The notes: a model not told the origin generated them from the sequence alone. DNA of 48,808 bases from Loktanella salsilacus (GCF_900114485.1 NZ_FOTF01000023.1:1-48808), one strand, 5' to 3'; shown: positions 8,369-17,079, numbered from the stretch's first letter. Numbers and translations are program-made.

Positions 8369-9279
8369 TCCCAATGACTTACAGCGCAGAAGTGCAAAAA
8401 GCGCTGGACGCCGGCACCGCCATCGTCGCCCTTGAAAGCACGATCATCACCCACGGCATGCCGTACCCGCAGAACGTGGAAACCGCGCGTCTGGTGGAAC
8501 AAGACGTGCGCGATGCAGGTGCGACCCCGGCCACGATCGCCGTCATCGATGGCACGCTGCACATCGGACTAGAGGACGACACCCTGACCGCGCTTGGCCA
8601 AGCCGAGCATGTCGCGAAACTGTCCCGCGCCGATATCGCCGCCTGCATCGCCATCGGCGGCACGGGCGCGACAACTGTGGCAGCCACGATGATCGCCGCG
8701 CATCTGGCCGGCATCAGCGTTTTCGCAACGGGCGGCATCGGCGGCGTACACCGCGGCGCAGAACTGTCCTTTGACATCAGCGCAGACTTGCAGGAACTGG
8801 CCCAGACGCCAGTGACCGTCGTCGCCGCAGGTGCCAAGGCGATCCTTGATCTGAACAAAACCTACGAAGTGCTTGAAACGCTTGGCGTTCCCGTGATCGC
8901 ATATGGTCAAGACACCCTGCCCGCGTTCTGGTCGCGCACGTCCCACATGAACGCCCCGCTGCGCATGGACACGGCCCGCGACATCGCCGCCGCGCTGATC
9001 GTGCGCAATATCATGGGCCTGCCCGGCGGCCAGTTGGTTTGCAATCCGATCCCGGAAGCCGACCAGATCCCCGCTGACGAATTGGCCCCGATCATTGATC
9101 AGGCGCTGGCCGATGCCGCCGCGCAAAACATCAGCGCCAAGGCGGTGACGCCCTTCTTGCTGGACCGGATCTTTACCCTGACCGAAGGCCGTTCGCTGAC
9201 GTCGAATATCGCACTTGTGCGCAATAACGCCCGTCTGGCCGCCGCGATTGCCAATGAGATGGTCAACGCCGCCGAATAA
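8365..9279 (+). CDS. psuG: Pseudouridine-5'-phosphate glycosidase
   Basis: PsuG cleaves the C-glycosidic bond of pseudouridine 5'-phosphate, giving uracil and ribose 5-phosphate, and so salvages the modified base from RNA turnover. The 304-residue product shows ALESTIITHGMPYPQN near the N-terminus, the glycine-rich GGTGATTVAATMIAAHLAGI, ATGGIGGVHRGA and the C-terminal TPFLLDRI. These are all standard PsuG motifs. The ATG at 8365 sits in the ATGA overlap with the kinase, and an ATG nine bases later is an alternative. Family length is about 310 residues, so the gene looks complete. Confidence 0.95.
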   Translation: MIPMTYSAEVQKALDAGTAIVALESTIITHGMPYPQNVETARLVEQDVRDAGATPATIAVIDGTLHIGLEDDTLTALGQAEHVAKLSRADIAACIAIGGTGATTVAATMIAAHLAGISVFATGGIGGVHRGAELSFDISADLQELAQTPVTVVAAGAKAILDLNKTYEVLETLGVPVIAYGQDTLPAFWSRTSHMNAPLRMDTARDIAAALIVRNIMGLPGGQLVCNPIPEADQIPADELAPIIDQALADAAAQNISAKAVTPFLLDRIFTLTEGRSLTSNIALVRNNARLAAAIANEMVNAAE

Positions 9280-9291
9280 GCTGCCCGCCAT

Positions 9292-9319
9292 GCTGCCCGC
9301 GCTTGTGAGTGCGGGCAGC
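9292..9319 (+). terminator. Hairpin after psuG, possible terminator
   Basis: A perfect 9-bp inverted repeat (GCTGCCCGC / GCGGGCAGC) with a 10-base loop lies 13 bases after the psuG stop. There is no T-run, so it is a weak terminator or an RNA-stabilising end. Confidence 0.5.
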
Positions 9320-9357
9320 ACAGCCTATTTCTGCGCTTGGACCTGACGGATGTTGAC

Positions 9358-10086
9358 ATGACCCATGATCCCCACCCCGACGATAACAAGCGCCCGCGCC
9401 GCCCCGGCGTGATTGCCCGTCTGCGCGGCAATTTTCTGGCCGGCTTGATCATTGTCGCCCCGATTGGCCTGACGTTTTGGCTGATTTACACCGTTGTCGG
9501 TTGGGTGGACGGCTGGGTTTGGCCGTTTGTGCCGAACCGCTGGCATCCTGACGAGCTGATCAATCGCTGGTTTGGCACCGACGGCGCGCCGCCCATTGCG
9601 GTGAATGTTCGCGGCGTTGGTGTCTTTGTTTTCCTGATTTTCACCGTGATCACAGGTTGGCTGGGCAAAGGCTTTATCGGCCGCGCCGTAATCCGCTTTG
9701 GTGAACGTCTGGTTGATCGGACGCCCGTCGTGCGCAGCATCTATAGCGGCGTAAAGCAGATCGCTGAAACTGTGTTCAGCCAGCGCGATACGTCCTTTGA
9801 TCACGCCTGTCTGGTGGAATATCCGCGCAAGGGGATCTGGGCCATCGCCTTCATCTCCACCGCGGCTAAGGGTGAAATCGCGGCGAAACTGCCGGGAGAG
9901 GCCGAAATCGCGACGGTTTTCCTGCCCACGACGCCCAACCCGACCTCTGGCTTCCTGCTATTTTTGCCCCGATCCGAAGTCATCATTCTGGATATGAACG
10001 TCGAGGATGCGGCCAAGCTCGTCATCTCGGCGGGGCTTGTGTATCCGAACCCCAAGGATCCTAAGTTGCCCCCTATCACCGCATGA
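9358..10086 (+). CDS. DUF502 family membrane protein
   Basis: The protein belongs to a widespread family of unknown function (DUF502). It has a basic cytoplasmic N-terminus, a first membrane helix (FLAGLIIVAPIGLTFWLIY, about residues 25-43) and a second at about residues 80-100 (VGVFVFLIFTVITGWLG). A C-terminal soluble domain contains TPVVRSIYSGVKQI and the conserved FLPTTPNPTSGF. The ATG at 9358 is preferred to an upstream TTG. Length is 242 residues, normal for the family. It overlaps the LysE gene by four bases (ATGA). Confidence 0.88.
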   Translation: MTHDPHPDDNKRPRRPGVIARLRGNFLAGLIIVAPIGLTFWLIYTVVGWVDGWVWPFVPNRWHPDELINRWFGTDGAPPIAVNVRGVGVFVFLIFTVITGWLGKGFIGRAVIRFGERLVDRTPVVRSIYSGVKQIAETVFSQRDTSFDHACLVEYPRKGIWAIAFISTAAKGEIAAKLPGEAEIATVFLPTTPNPTSGFLLFLPRSEVIILDMNVEDAAKLVISAGLVYPNPKDPKLPPITA

Positions 10087-10685
10087 TATCGGCCGCATTT
10101 ACAGGTTTCATTACCGGGTTTTCATTAATTTTAGCGATTGGCGCGCAGAATGCTTTTGTCCTGCGCCAAGGGCTGGCGCGGGCGCATGTGTTCTGGCTGT
10201 GCCTGTTCTGCGCCGCCTCTGACGCGCTGCTGATTGCGGCGGGTGTGCTTGGATTTGGCGCGATGGTCGCACTGTTTCCGTCGCTACCGCAAATCATGGC
10301 CTACGCTGGCGCGGCGTTCCTAGCGGTTTACGGCCTACAGCGCCTGATTGCTGCGTGGCGCGGTGACTATGCGCTGCAATTAACAGGCAAAACCAAGGCG
10401 TTATGGCCCACTCTTGCTACGGCCGCCGCCTTTACCTGGCTGAACCCCCACGTCTATCTGGACACGCTGGGGCTGGTCGGCGCGGTATCGACGGATTTCC
10501 ACGGCGCGGCGCTCAAATGGGCCTTTGGCAGCGGCGCGGTGGCGGCGTCTTTCGTGTTCTTCTTCTCGCTCGGCTATGGCGCACGGCTGCTGGGTCCGGT
10601 GATGCAATCCGCCCGCGCGTGGCGCGTTTTGGATACCGGCATCGGCCTTGTCATGTGGGCGCTGGCGATCAAGCTGATCAGTTAA
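10083..10685 (+). CDS. LysE family amino acid exporter
   Basis: This inner-membrane exporter of the LysE/ArgO family probably removes excess basic amino acids. The 200-residue protein has six hydrophobic segments. It carries the N-terminal family motif (GFSLILAIGAQNAFVLRQGL) and the central WLNPHVYLDT motif, in which Asn-Pro-His-Val-Tyr-Leu-Asp is diagnostic for the ArgO/LysE branch rather than RhtB. Its start is embedded in the stop of the DUF502 gene. It converges with the patatin gene, overlapping it by eight bases. Substrate assignment beyond the family is inference. Confidence 0.92.
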   Translation: MISAAFTGFITGFSLILAIGAQNAFVLRQGLARAHVFWLCLFCAASDALLIAAGVLGFGAMVALFPSLPQIMAYAGAAFLAVYGLQRLIAAWRGDYALQLTGKTKALWPTLATAAAFTWLNPHVYLDTLGLVGAVSTDFHGAALKWAFGSGAVAASFVFFFSLGYGARLLGPVMQSARAWRVLDTGIGLVMWALAIKLIS

Positions 10686-11709
10686 ACATCCCATTCAGAT
10701 CAAGGGTTTCACGCTTTCCCAGATCGTCCTTGTTATTGATCAAGAACGTATCCATCGCCGCCCGTCCCGCTGATTTCAACTGTTTCAGGACCACTGGCAC
10801 GGGGATCGTTTTGGTCGCCACATTAAGATCGTTCATCAGCGCGTCGTCTTCAATCATATACAGCATGACCCGCTTCATCGTGCCCGCCTGCATCACCCCT
10901 GTGTCCAGCAAATCGCGCACGAAGGCGATGGCCCGCAGCTCTGCCAAAAGGGACGCGTTAAAGCCGATTTCATTGATCCGGTTGGCAATCGCCTCTGTGC
11001 TGCGCGGCAAGGTGCGGCGGATGATGGGGTTGATGCCAACGATGACAAGATCGTTCGGCAAGTCCTTGTCATACAAGGGAAACAGCGCCGGGTTGCCGGT
11101 ATAGCCGCCGTCCCAGAACGCCTCTTTTTCGCCGGTCAACGGATCGTCGATTTCCACCGCCTGAAACAGCGTCGGCAAACAGGCCGAGGCCATGAGGGCG
11201 GCGTCGCTGATTTCGGTCCCGGAAAACACGCGGATACGTCCGGTGCGCACGTTGGTGGCACCGACGAACAGCTGCGGGCCTTTGGTGCTGCACACGTGAT
11301 CAAAGCTCATCTCGGCCAGAATCGCGGCCAGTGGATTGCGCAAAAGCGGGCCGTAGATATAGGGCGACACGACGCGAGAGGCGGCGTCGAACGCCTGATA
11401 GCCGGGGGATAATTCCAGCAGAGTCGCGATGCCGCGCACCGTCGGCGACAGGGCGGATAGCCAGTCCTGCAAAAAGGGCGTGTTGACCGCACCGACCTTT
11501 TCCCAGAACCAATCCAGCCGCGCCTTGGCCCCGTCGCGCCCGCCCTCGATCAGCCCCGCCTTATAGGCGGCAGCGTTCATCGCGCCAGCGGATGTGCCTG
11601 AAATTGCTGCGATTTCGATGTCGGTTTCTTCGATCAGGCGGTCGAGCACGCCCCAGGTAAACGCGCCATGTGCGCCGCCGCCTTGCAGGCCGAGGTTAAT
11701 GCGGATCAT
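10678..11709 (-). CDS. Patatin-like phospholipase
   Basis: This is an acyl hydrolase of the patatin family. The 343-residue sequence carries the oxyanion loop GLQGGGAHGAFTWGVLD at the N-terminus and the nucleophile elbow GTSAG (Ser at about residue 40). The catalytic Asp of the Ser-Asp dyad sits in FWDGGYTGNPA (about residue 200). No signal peptide is visible, so it is probably cytoplasmic. The ATG at 11709 is chosen because the family begins directly before the GGG motif and AAGGTG lies upstream; the longer reading frame adds unrelated sequence. Confidence 0.92.
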   Translation of the reverse strand: MIRINLGLQGGGAHGAFTWGVLDRLIEETDIEIAAISGTSAGAMNAAAYKAGLIEGGRDGAKARLDWFWEKVGAVNTPFLQDWLSALSPTVRGIATLLELSPGYQAFDAASRVVSPYIYGPLLRNPLAAILAEMSFDHVCSTKGPQLFVGATNVRTGRIRVFSGTEISDAALMASACLPTLFQAVEIDDPLTGEKEAFWDGGYTGNPALFPLYDKDLPNDLVIVGINPIIRRTLPRSTEAIANRINEIGFNASLLAELRAIAFVRDLLDTGVMQAGTMKRVMLYMIEDDALMNDLNVATKTIPVPVVLKQLKSAGRAAMDTFLINNKDDLGKRETLDLNGMFN

Positions 11710-12088
11710 CGGCTGCACCTTTGCCCACTGAACCCGCGCCGCTTTGCCTGATCTGCCCGCATCGCCTTGCCCTCGCAAAATGCTGCACCTGCACAATGAT
11801 GCCCGATCTGATTGCAAAAGTCCAAACATCATCGCGGCAGGTACAACAACACGGGCTGTTTCAGGTGTGTTTCAGCCGTCGGCCAATTTTGACCGACGCG
11901 GAACGACATGCCCCCCGAATTAGCGAATTGATTCACTCTACCCCGCAAATAACATCGCGCCCAAAGACCGATTCTTGGCCGATTCCCGCCTTTTGGATTC
12001 GCAAGAATCGTCAGGACTTGCAGATCTGAGGAACACCTCGTAAAGCCCTGATAACCCACAAAATAAGGGTTTTCGCGTAATTTTGGAC

Positions 12089-12116
12089 AAAAAAAACCCC
12101 GGCGCGAAGCCGGGGT
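12089..12116 (-). terminator. Strong rho-independent terminator, minus strand, with no annotated gene before it
   Basis: On the minus strand an 8-bp GC stem (ACCCCGGC / GCCGGGGT) closed by a 5-base loop is followed directly by eight T. No protein gene on the minus strand ends here; the patatin gene starts almost 400 bases further on. It is therefore best explained as the 3' end of the candidate small RNA listed next. Confidence 0.85.
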
Positions 12117-12164
12117 GTAGTTATTGAGGCAGGTTTCATACAGGCAAGAAACCTATCGAGCAGT
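12089..12164 (-). ncRNA. Candidate small regulatory RNA of about 76 nt
   Basis: On the minus strand a promoter (12171-12199) leads into a short transcript with two hairpins. The first is a perfect 7-bp stem AGGTTTC / GAAACCT (12131-12154) with a 10-base loop containing TTGCCTG; it is followed by single-stranded GCCTCAATAACTACA. The second is the GC-rich terminator with eight T at 12089-12116. No plausible open reading frame fits. This layout (own promoter, 5' hairpin, single-stranded seed, terminator with U-tail) is that of a trans-acting, possibly Hfq-dependent sRNA. I cannot name a known family. Confidence 0.65.
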
Positions 12165-12170
12165 GAGTTC

Positions 12171-12199
12171 TGTATAATCTTCTCTGCACCGGTATCCAA
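12171..12199 (-). promoter_or_regulatory. Promoter of the candidate sRNA
   Basis: On the minus strand CTTGGAT (-35 core 12194-12199) and TATACA (12171-12176) are 17 bases apart. The start would fall near 12164. The CTTG at -35 would also fit RpoH-type promoters of Rhodobacteraceae, so heat or oxidative stress control is possible but unproven. Confidence 0.5.
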
Positions 12200-12274
12200 G
12201 CTAAAAGTTTGATAAGACTCGAAACCCTCTTTAGCGTGGGGCGAAACAATGATCACGAACGGGGACATGGCACT

Positions 12275-14092
12275 ATGACGACGACACTAAGGCACCTAGC
12301 GCGCAGCGCCGGGCTGGCGGCTTTGATAATTGCTACAGCTGGCATGACTGGCGCAGAGCCCGCCCACGGCATCGCGATGTATGGCGAACCCGCCCTGCCC
12401 GCGGATTTCACCGCCATGCCCTATGCCAATCCGGACGCCCCCACCGGCGGGCGGATCGTCACGGCAGAGGTCGGCGGCTTCGACAGCCTGAACCCCTATG
12501 TGCTGAAGGGTAACGTGCCGTGGCAGTTGCGGTTTTTGGTCGGCGAAAGCCTGATGGTGCGGTCCTTGGACGAACCATTTACTGAATATGGCCAGTTGGC
12601 GCAGTCGGTGGAAACCGGACCAAACCGCGAATGGGTGCAATATGTGCTGAACCCGGCGGCCAAATTTTCCGACGGCAGCCCTGTGACGACCGAAGACGTG
12701 ATCTGGTCGTTTGAAACGCTGGGCACCCAAGGCCATGGCCGCTATCGCGGCTTTTGGGAAAAGGTCGAAAAGATCGAAGAGGTCGCCCCCGGTACTGTGC
12801 GTCTGACCTTTAACGTGGAAGACCGCGAATTGGTCATGCTGGCCGGTCTGCGCCCGATCCTGAAAAAGGCCCAGTGGGACGGCGTCGATTTCGCTGAAGG
12901 CGGGCTTGATCTGGTCCCCATCACATCCGGCCCCTATGTCATCGACGATTTCGAGGCGGGGCGCTTTATCTCGCTGAAACGGAACCCGGATTACTGGGGC
13001 CGGGATGCGATCCCGGTGGAAAAGGGCCTGCACAATCTGGACGAGGTGCGGATCGAATTCTTCGCCGATGAAACCGCCGCGTTCGAGGCGTTCAAAACAG
13101 GCGAAGTCACATCAACCCGTGAATTCAACGTCGCCCGCTGGGAAAGCCAGTATGACTTTCCGGCCGTGCAAAGCGGCGACGTGGTCAAATCGGTACTGGG
13201 CCACGAGCGCCCATCCGGCATGACCGGTTTCGTGATGAACACGCGCCACGATCAGTTCGCTGACTGGCAGGTCCGCGACGCGATGCTGCAGGCCTTTAAC
13301 TTTGAGTTCATTAACGAGGCGATGACCGGCGGCGCGCAGCCGCGCATCACCTCCTATTGGTCGAACTCTGATCTGGGTATGGACGCAGGCCCCGCCACAG
13401 GCCGCGTGGCCGAGATGCTAGAGCGGTTCAAAGACGAGCTTATCCCCGGCACGCTAGAAGGCTACGCGCTGCCTGTCTCTGACGGATCAGAGCGGAACCG
13501 CGCGGGCACAGCCAAGGCGCTGGATATGATGTCTCAGGCGGGGTGGACCGTGCAGGACGGCGTGATGAAAAACGCGGAAGGCAAGGCGTTCACCTTTGAC
13601 ATCTTGCTGGAAAGCGGCGCGTCGGAAAACCAGTCGATCATCGACATGTATGTGCAAAGCCTCAAGCGGATCGGCATTTCGCCAACCGTGACGGCCATCG
13701 ATTCCGCGCAGTACAAGGAACGCACCGACGCGCTGGATTTCGACATGACCTATGGCCGCGTCGCCGTGTCCTTGTCGCCGGGCAACGAGCAGTACCTGTA
13801 CTGGGGGTCCGAGACCGCCGACGTGCCGGGATCGCGCAATCTGATGGGCGTTAAATCACCGGCGATCGACACGCTGATCGGGCAATTGCTGACCTCGACC
13901 GACCAAGAGGACTTTGTGGCCTCGGTCAAGGCGCTGGACCGGGTGTTGACGGCTGGCCGCTATTACATCCCGATTTATCAGTGGAATATCAGCCGCCTCG
14001 CCCATGCCAAGCAGCTGACATACCCCGATGTCATCCCCAGCTGGGGTGACTGGAACGGATGGCAGCCTGACGTCTGGTGGTGGCAGGAATGA
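12275..14092 (+). CDS. ABC transporter substrate-binding protein, family 5 (YejA-like)
   Basis: This periplasmic binding protein belongs to the oligopeptide/nickel family (SBP_bac_5). It has a signal peptide (about residues 1-30, ending near AEPAHG), then YGEPALPADFTAMPYANPDAPTGG, the typical start of the YejA branch. Family blocks follow: YGQLAQSVETG, KFSDGSPVTTEDVIWSF, LKRNPDYWG and TPxx-like elements. The 605-residue length fits. The ATG at 12275 with GGGGA upstream is preferred to the longer frame. The permease and ATPase genes that usually accompany such proteins are absent here, so it may work with a transporter encoded elsewhere. It is followed with ATGA overlap by a tiny lipoprotein. 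Confidence 0.9.
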   Translation: MTTTLRHLARSAGLAALIIATAGMTGAEPAHGIAMYGEPALPADFTAMPYANPDAPTGGRIVTAEVGGFDSLNPYVLKGNVPWQLRFLVGESLMVRSLDEPFTEYGQLAQSVETGPNREWVQYVLNPAAKFSDGSPVTTEDVIWSFETLGTQGHGRYRGFWEKVEKIEEVAPGTVRLTFNVEDRELVMLAGLRPILKKAQWDGVDFAEGGLDLVPITSGPYVIDDFEAGRFISLKRNPDYWGRDAIPVEKGLHNLDEVRIEFFADETAAFEAFKTGEVTSTREFNVARWESQYDFPAVQSGDVVKSVLGHERPSGMTGFVMNTRHDQFADWQVRDAMLQAFNFEFINEAMTGGAQPRITSYWSNSDLGMDAGPATGRVAEMLERFKDELIPGTLEGYALPVSDGSERNRAGTAKALDMMSQAGWTVQDGVMKNAEGKAFTFDILLESGASENQSIIDMYVQSLKRIGISPTVTAIDSAQYKERTDALDFDMTYGRVAVSLSPGNEQYLYWGSETADVPGSRNLMGVKSPAIDTLIGQLLTSTDQEDFVASVKALDRVLTAGRYYIPIYQWNISRLAHAKQLTYPDVIPSWGDWNGWQPDVWWWQE

Positions 14093-14217
14093 TCCGCGCC
14101 GCCGCCTTGCTGTTGGCGCTTGCGGCCATCAGCGCCTGCACGCCGGTGCGCGTTGTGGGCAATACCGCGATTGGCGCGGGGCAGCTTGCCCTTGGTGCTG
14201 CCGATGTTGTGATCTAA
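14089..14217 (+). CDS. Tiny lipoprotein, 42 residues
   Basis: A short gene starts in the ATGA overlap with the binding-protein gene, so translational coupling supports it. The product has a signal peptide (RAAALLLALAAISAC) with a lipobox ISAC, making Cys17 the lipidated residue. The mature peptide is only about 26 residues and hydrophobic/Gly-rich (TPVRVVGNTAIGAGQLALG). I do not recognise a family. Possible roles are an accessory to the binding protein or a small envelope lipoprotein. Its size puts it below the length cut-off of many gene finders. Confidence 0.65.
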   Translation: MIRAAALLLALAAISACTPVRVVGNTAIGAGQLALGAADVVI

Positions 14218-14227
14218 GCCGCGCCAA

Positions 14228-14266
14228 GCCCCCCCTGACACAGGTTGCACTTTGTTATGGGGGGGC
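14228..14266 (+). terminator. G/C-run hairpin after the tiny lipoprotein gene
   Basis: GCCCCCCC (14228-14235) and GGGGGGGC (14259-14266) can pair across a 23-base loop, starting 11 bases after the stop. No T-run follows. The rest of the gap up to 14501 shows no gene. Confidence 0.4.
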
Positions 14267-14501
14267 CTATTGGTGGCCTTCATCGACCAGCCTTGCCAAT
14301 CCGGCAGTCACGCTGTCCCCCGCGCCGCCCATGGCACCTTTGCGGGGTTAAATCAGGTCCTACGACCGACGTTCATTCTTGCGCAATCATGCGGTGCCGG
14401 GGTTACACCGGGTGCTGCTGGCCTTTTGCGCCTGTTTGATCGGAACAGAAGTGACACCCGGCTCGTTGGTCCCGCAACGAACAACAAGAAGGAATATACC
14501 C

Positions 14502-14846
14502 ATGCAATGGAGAGACGTTTCACAGAACTGGGCCGCTTACACCCCGCGCATTCTGACGCAGTGGCCAAACCTGAACGAATCCGAAGTGCTGTCGATTGAC
14601 GGCGACCAGGACGGTTTTCTGGACTACCTGTCCAAATCCAAAGGCGAAGACCGCGTCGCAGCCCAGATGGAGCTTGCTGACTGGTTGATGGGCGGCGAGC
14701 CGATCGACGTCACGATGGCAGAGCAGAACGACAACGCCAACATCCTCGGCTCTGCCGCGAATGTGCCTGCTGGCGAAGACGTCAGCGATGACGACGCCAA
14801 GTTCGGCGACGACACTGCCGCTGCCGCCCCCGTGGGCCGCGCGTAA
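14502..14846 (+). CDS. Small acidic CsbD-like protein
   Basis: The 114-residue protein starts at the ATG with AAGGAA ten bases upstream. Residues 1-65 follow the CsbD pattern of spaced tryptophans and a Gly-Asp turn (MQWRDVSQNWAAY, QWPNLNESEVLSIDGD, ELADWLMGG). CsbD-like proteins are abundant stress proteins of unknown mechanism. The second half is very acidic (AGEDVSDDDAKFGDD) and ends PVGRA, a tail I associate with Rhodobacteraceae homologues. It is probably cytoplasmic and monocistronic, with a hairpin directly downstream. The CsbD assignment rests on pattern only. Confidence 0.7.
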   Translation: MQWRDVSQNWAAYTPRILTQWPNLNESEVLSIDGDQDGFLDYLSKSKGEDRVAAQMELADWLMGGEPIDVTMAEQNDNANILGSAANVPAGEDVSDDDAKFGDDTAAAAPVGRA

Positions 14847-14860
14847 GATCCGAAATACCG

Positions 14861-14889
14861 TCTCAGCGGGTTGCATAAACCTGCTGAGA
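14861..14889 (+). terminator. 12-bp hairpin after the CsbD-like gene
   Basis: TCTCAGCGGGTT and AACCTGCTGAGA pair over 12 bp (one G-U) around a 5-base loop, 14 bases after the stop. The following TACCCCC is not a T-run, so termination may be only partial. Confidence 0.6.
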
Positions 14890-14969
14890 TACCCCCATTA
14901 GACCAACGCCCATGACGCGCGCCGCAATCGCGCACTTGCAACCGATCCCAGCCATGCTAGCCAAGGATC

Positions 14970-16448
14970 ATGCAAAACCCGCCCCCCTTATCGTTCAACA
15001 TGGCAGCCTATGTCCTGTCGCAGGCGCAGCTGCGCGCGGATCATCCTGCGCTGATCGTGCCGGGCCTGCACGTGTGGACCTATGCCGCGCTGGAACGCGC
15101 CGTGCGCGGGCTGGCGACGGGTTTGCTGGGGCGCGCAAGCCCCGGCGATCATGTGCTGCTGCGGCTGGGCAATACGCCTGACTTTCCCATCACCTACCTT
15201 GCCTGCATCGCAGCGGGCCTGATCCCGGTGCCGACATCGTCCCAGTTGACGGTGCCCGAGGTCGACAAGATGGCGGCAGAGCTGCGCCCTGCGCTGGTTG
15301 TGCAAGCGGGCGGCGTAGCCGCGCCAAGTGGCAGTTGGCCCGTGCTGGCACAACTGGATCTGGCCGCCCTGCAAACGCTGCCGCCGGCGGATTACGCCAT
15401 GGGCGATCCGAACCGGCCGGCCTATATCGTCTATACCTCTGGCACGTCCGGCCATGCCCGCGCCGTGGTCCATGCGCATCGCGCAATCTGGGCGCGGCGG
15501 ATGATGTGGGACGGCTGGTACGGGCTGACCCCGGACGACCGCCTGCTGCACGCGGGTGCGTTCAACTGGACCTATACCCTTGGCACCGGCCTGATGGATC
15601 CATGGAGCATCGGCGCCACCGCGATCATTCCGCGCGATGGCACCGATGCCAGCGCCCTGCCCGCCTTGATGGCCGCACACCATGCAACGATTTTCGCAGC
15701 CGCGCCGGGGGTTTACAGGCGGATGCTTAGGCAGCCAATGCCCGCGATCCCGAGCCTGCGCCACGGGTTGTCTGCCGGTGAAAAACTGCCAGAGCCGCTG
15801 CGCGCTGCGTGGCAGGACCAGACCGGCACCGCGATCTACGAGGCGTTTGGCATGTCCGAATGCTCGACCTTCATCTCTGGCAGCCCGCAGCGGCCGGCGC
15901 CGCCCGGCGCGCTGGGCTATCCGCAACCGGGACGGCAAATTGCGCTGATTGGCGCGGATGGACCAAGCGATACAGGCCAAATCGCGATCCACCGCAGCGA
16001 TCCCGGCCTGTTGCTGGGCTACTTTGGCCAGCCGCAGGACACCGCCGCCCGCTATGCTGGCGACTGGTTCCTAACCGGGGACGAAGCCACCCGCGACGCC
16101 AGCGGCGCCATCACCTATGCGGGCCGCGCCGACGATATGATGAACGCTGGCGGCACCCGCGTCAGCCCGGGAGAGGTAGAGGCCGTCTTGGCCCGCCACC
16201 CCGGCATCACCGAAGTCGCCTGCGCCGAAGTGCGCGTGTCCAGCACACTGACGCTGATTGCAGCCTTTTATACCGGGCCAGACGTGATAGACGACGGCGC
16301 ATTAGGGAAATTTGCTGGCGCGCACCTTGCCGCTTACAAAGTGCCCCGCATTTATGTCCACCGCTCCGCGCTGCCACGCGGCGCAAACAATAAACTACTG
16401 CGCCGCGCGCTGCGCACCGAATGGGAGGCCGCACATGGTCAAGCTTGA
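14970..16448 (+). CDS. AMP-binding acyl-CoA ligase
   Basis: This is an ATP-dependent carboxylate-CoA ligase of the ANL superfamily, 492 residues. The ATP-binding loop is YTSGTSGHARAVVHAHR (about residues 154-170). GMSECSTF, TGDEATRDASG, the hinge YAGRADDMMNAGG and the C-terminal lysine motif PRGANNKLLRRAL (adenylation Lys) follow in order. The conserved Lys usually found in the P-loop is replaced by His-Ala, which is seen in some benzoate/acyl ligases. Substrate is not evident; an aromatic or medium-chain acid is a guess. The stop overlaps the DsbA-family gene by 14 bases. Confidence 0.85.
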   Translation: MQNPPPLSFNMAAYVLSQAQLRADHPALIVPGLHVWTYAALERAVRGLATGLLGRASPGDHVLLRLGNTPDFPITYLACIAAGLIPVPTSSQLTVPEVDKMAAELRPALVVQAGGVAAPSGSWPVLAQLDLAALQTLPPADYAMGDPNRPAYIVYTSGTSGHARAVVHAHRAIWARRMMWDGWYGLTPDDRLLHAGAFNWTYTLGTGLMDPWSIGATAIIPRDGTDASALPALMAAHHATIFAAAPGVYRRMLRQPMPAIPSLRHGLSAGEKLPEPLRAAWQDQTGTAIYEAFGMSECSTFISGSPQRPAPPGALGYPQPGRQIALIGADGPSDTGQIAIHRSDPGLLLGYFGQPQDTAARYAGDWFLTGDEATRDASGAITYAGRADDMMNAGGTRVSPGEVEAVLARHPGITEVACAEVRVSSTLTLIAAFYTGPDVIDDGALGKFAGAHLAAYKVPRIYVHRSALPRGANNKLLRRALRTEWEAAHGQA

Positions 16449-17079
16449 TATTCTGTCCGATCCAATCTGTCCGTGGTGCTATATTGGCAAGGCCAACCTG
16501 TTCAAAGCATTAGAACAAAAGCCGGACCATCCCTTTGTGATCGAATGGCACCCGTTCCAGCTGAACCCCGATATGCCAGCCGCAGGCATGGACCGCCGCG
16601 CCTATCTAGAAGGCAAGTTCGGCGGCAAGATGGAAGCGGTCAAGGCCTATGCCCCCGTCGTCGGCAAGGCCGAAGAAGCGGGCCTGACGATCAACCTTGA
16701 TTTGATCAAGACCACGCCGAACACGATGAACGCGCACCGATTGATCCATTGGGCGGGCATCGAAAAGCAGCAAACGCCGATGGTGGACCTGCTGTTCAAA
16801 GCCTATTTCGTCGAAGGCCGCGATATTGGCGACAACGAAGTGCTGACCGATCTGGCGGACGAAGCAGGCCTAGATGCGGCCATCGTCGCCCGCCTGCTGA
16901 CCAGCGATTCCGATCTTGACGACATCCGCGCCCGCGATGCGCATAGCCGCGAAATGGGAATTTCCGCTGTGCCGACCTTTATCATCGCGAACCAGCACGC
17001 CGTGCCCGGCGCGCAGCCGACAGAAATGTGGGTGCAGATCATCACCGATATCCAAAGCCAAATCGCAAAGGACGCCTAA
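16435..17079 (+). CDS. DsbA family oxidoreductase (FrnE-like)
   Basis: This thiol-disulfide oxidoreductase has a thioredoxin fold and an inserted helical domain. The active site is CPWC (residues 12-15, in SDPICPWCYIGKANL), and the cis-Pro motif is VPTF (GISAVPTFIIANQHAVPGAQ). There is no signal peptide, so it is cytoplasmic like FrnE/2-hydroxychromene-isomerase-type proteins. Length is 214 residues. GGGAGG lies six bases before the ATG, inside the end of the acyl-CoA ligase gene, giving coupled translation. The pairing with an acyl-CoA ligase suggests co-expression rather than a shared reaction. Confidence 0.9.
   Translation: MVKLDILSDPICPWCYIGKANLFKALEQKPDHPFVIEWHPFQLNPDMPAAGMDRRAYLEGKFGGKMEAVKAYAPVVGKAEEAGLTINLDLIKTTPNTMNAHRLIHWAGIEKQQTPMVDLLFKAYFVEGRDIGDNEVLTDLADEAGLDAAIVARLLTSDSDLDDIRARDAHSREMGISAVPTFIIANQHAVPGAQPTEMWVQIITDIQSQIAKDA

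Noticed and set aside
12173-12178. TATAAT on the plus strand as -10 of the binding-protein gene
   Set aside because: No -35 element at a suitable distance; it is the reverse reading of the sRNA promoter region.
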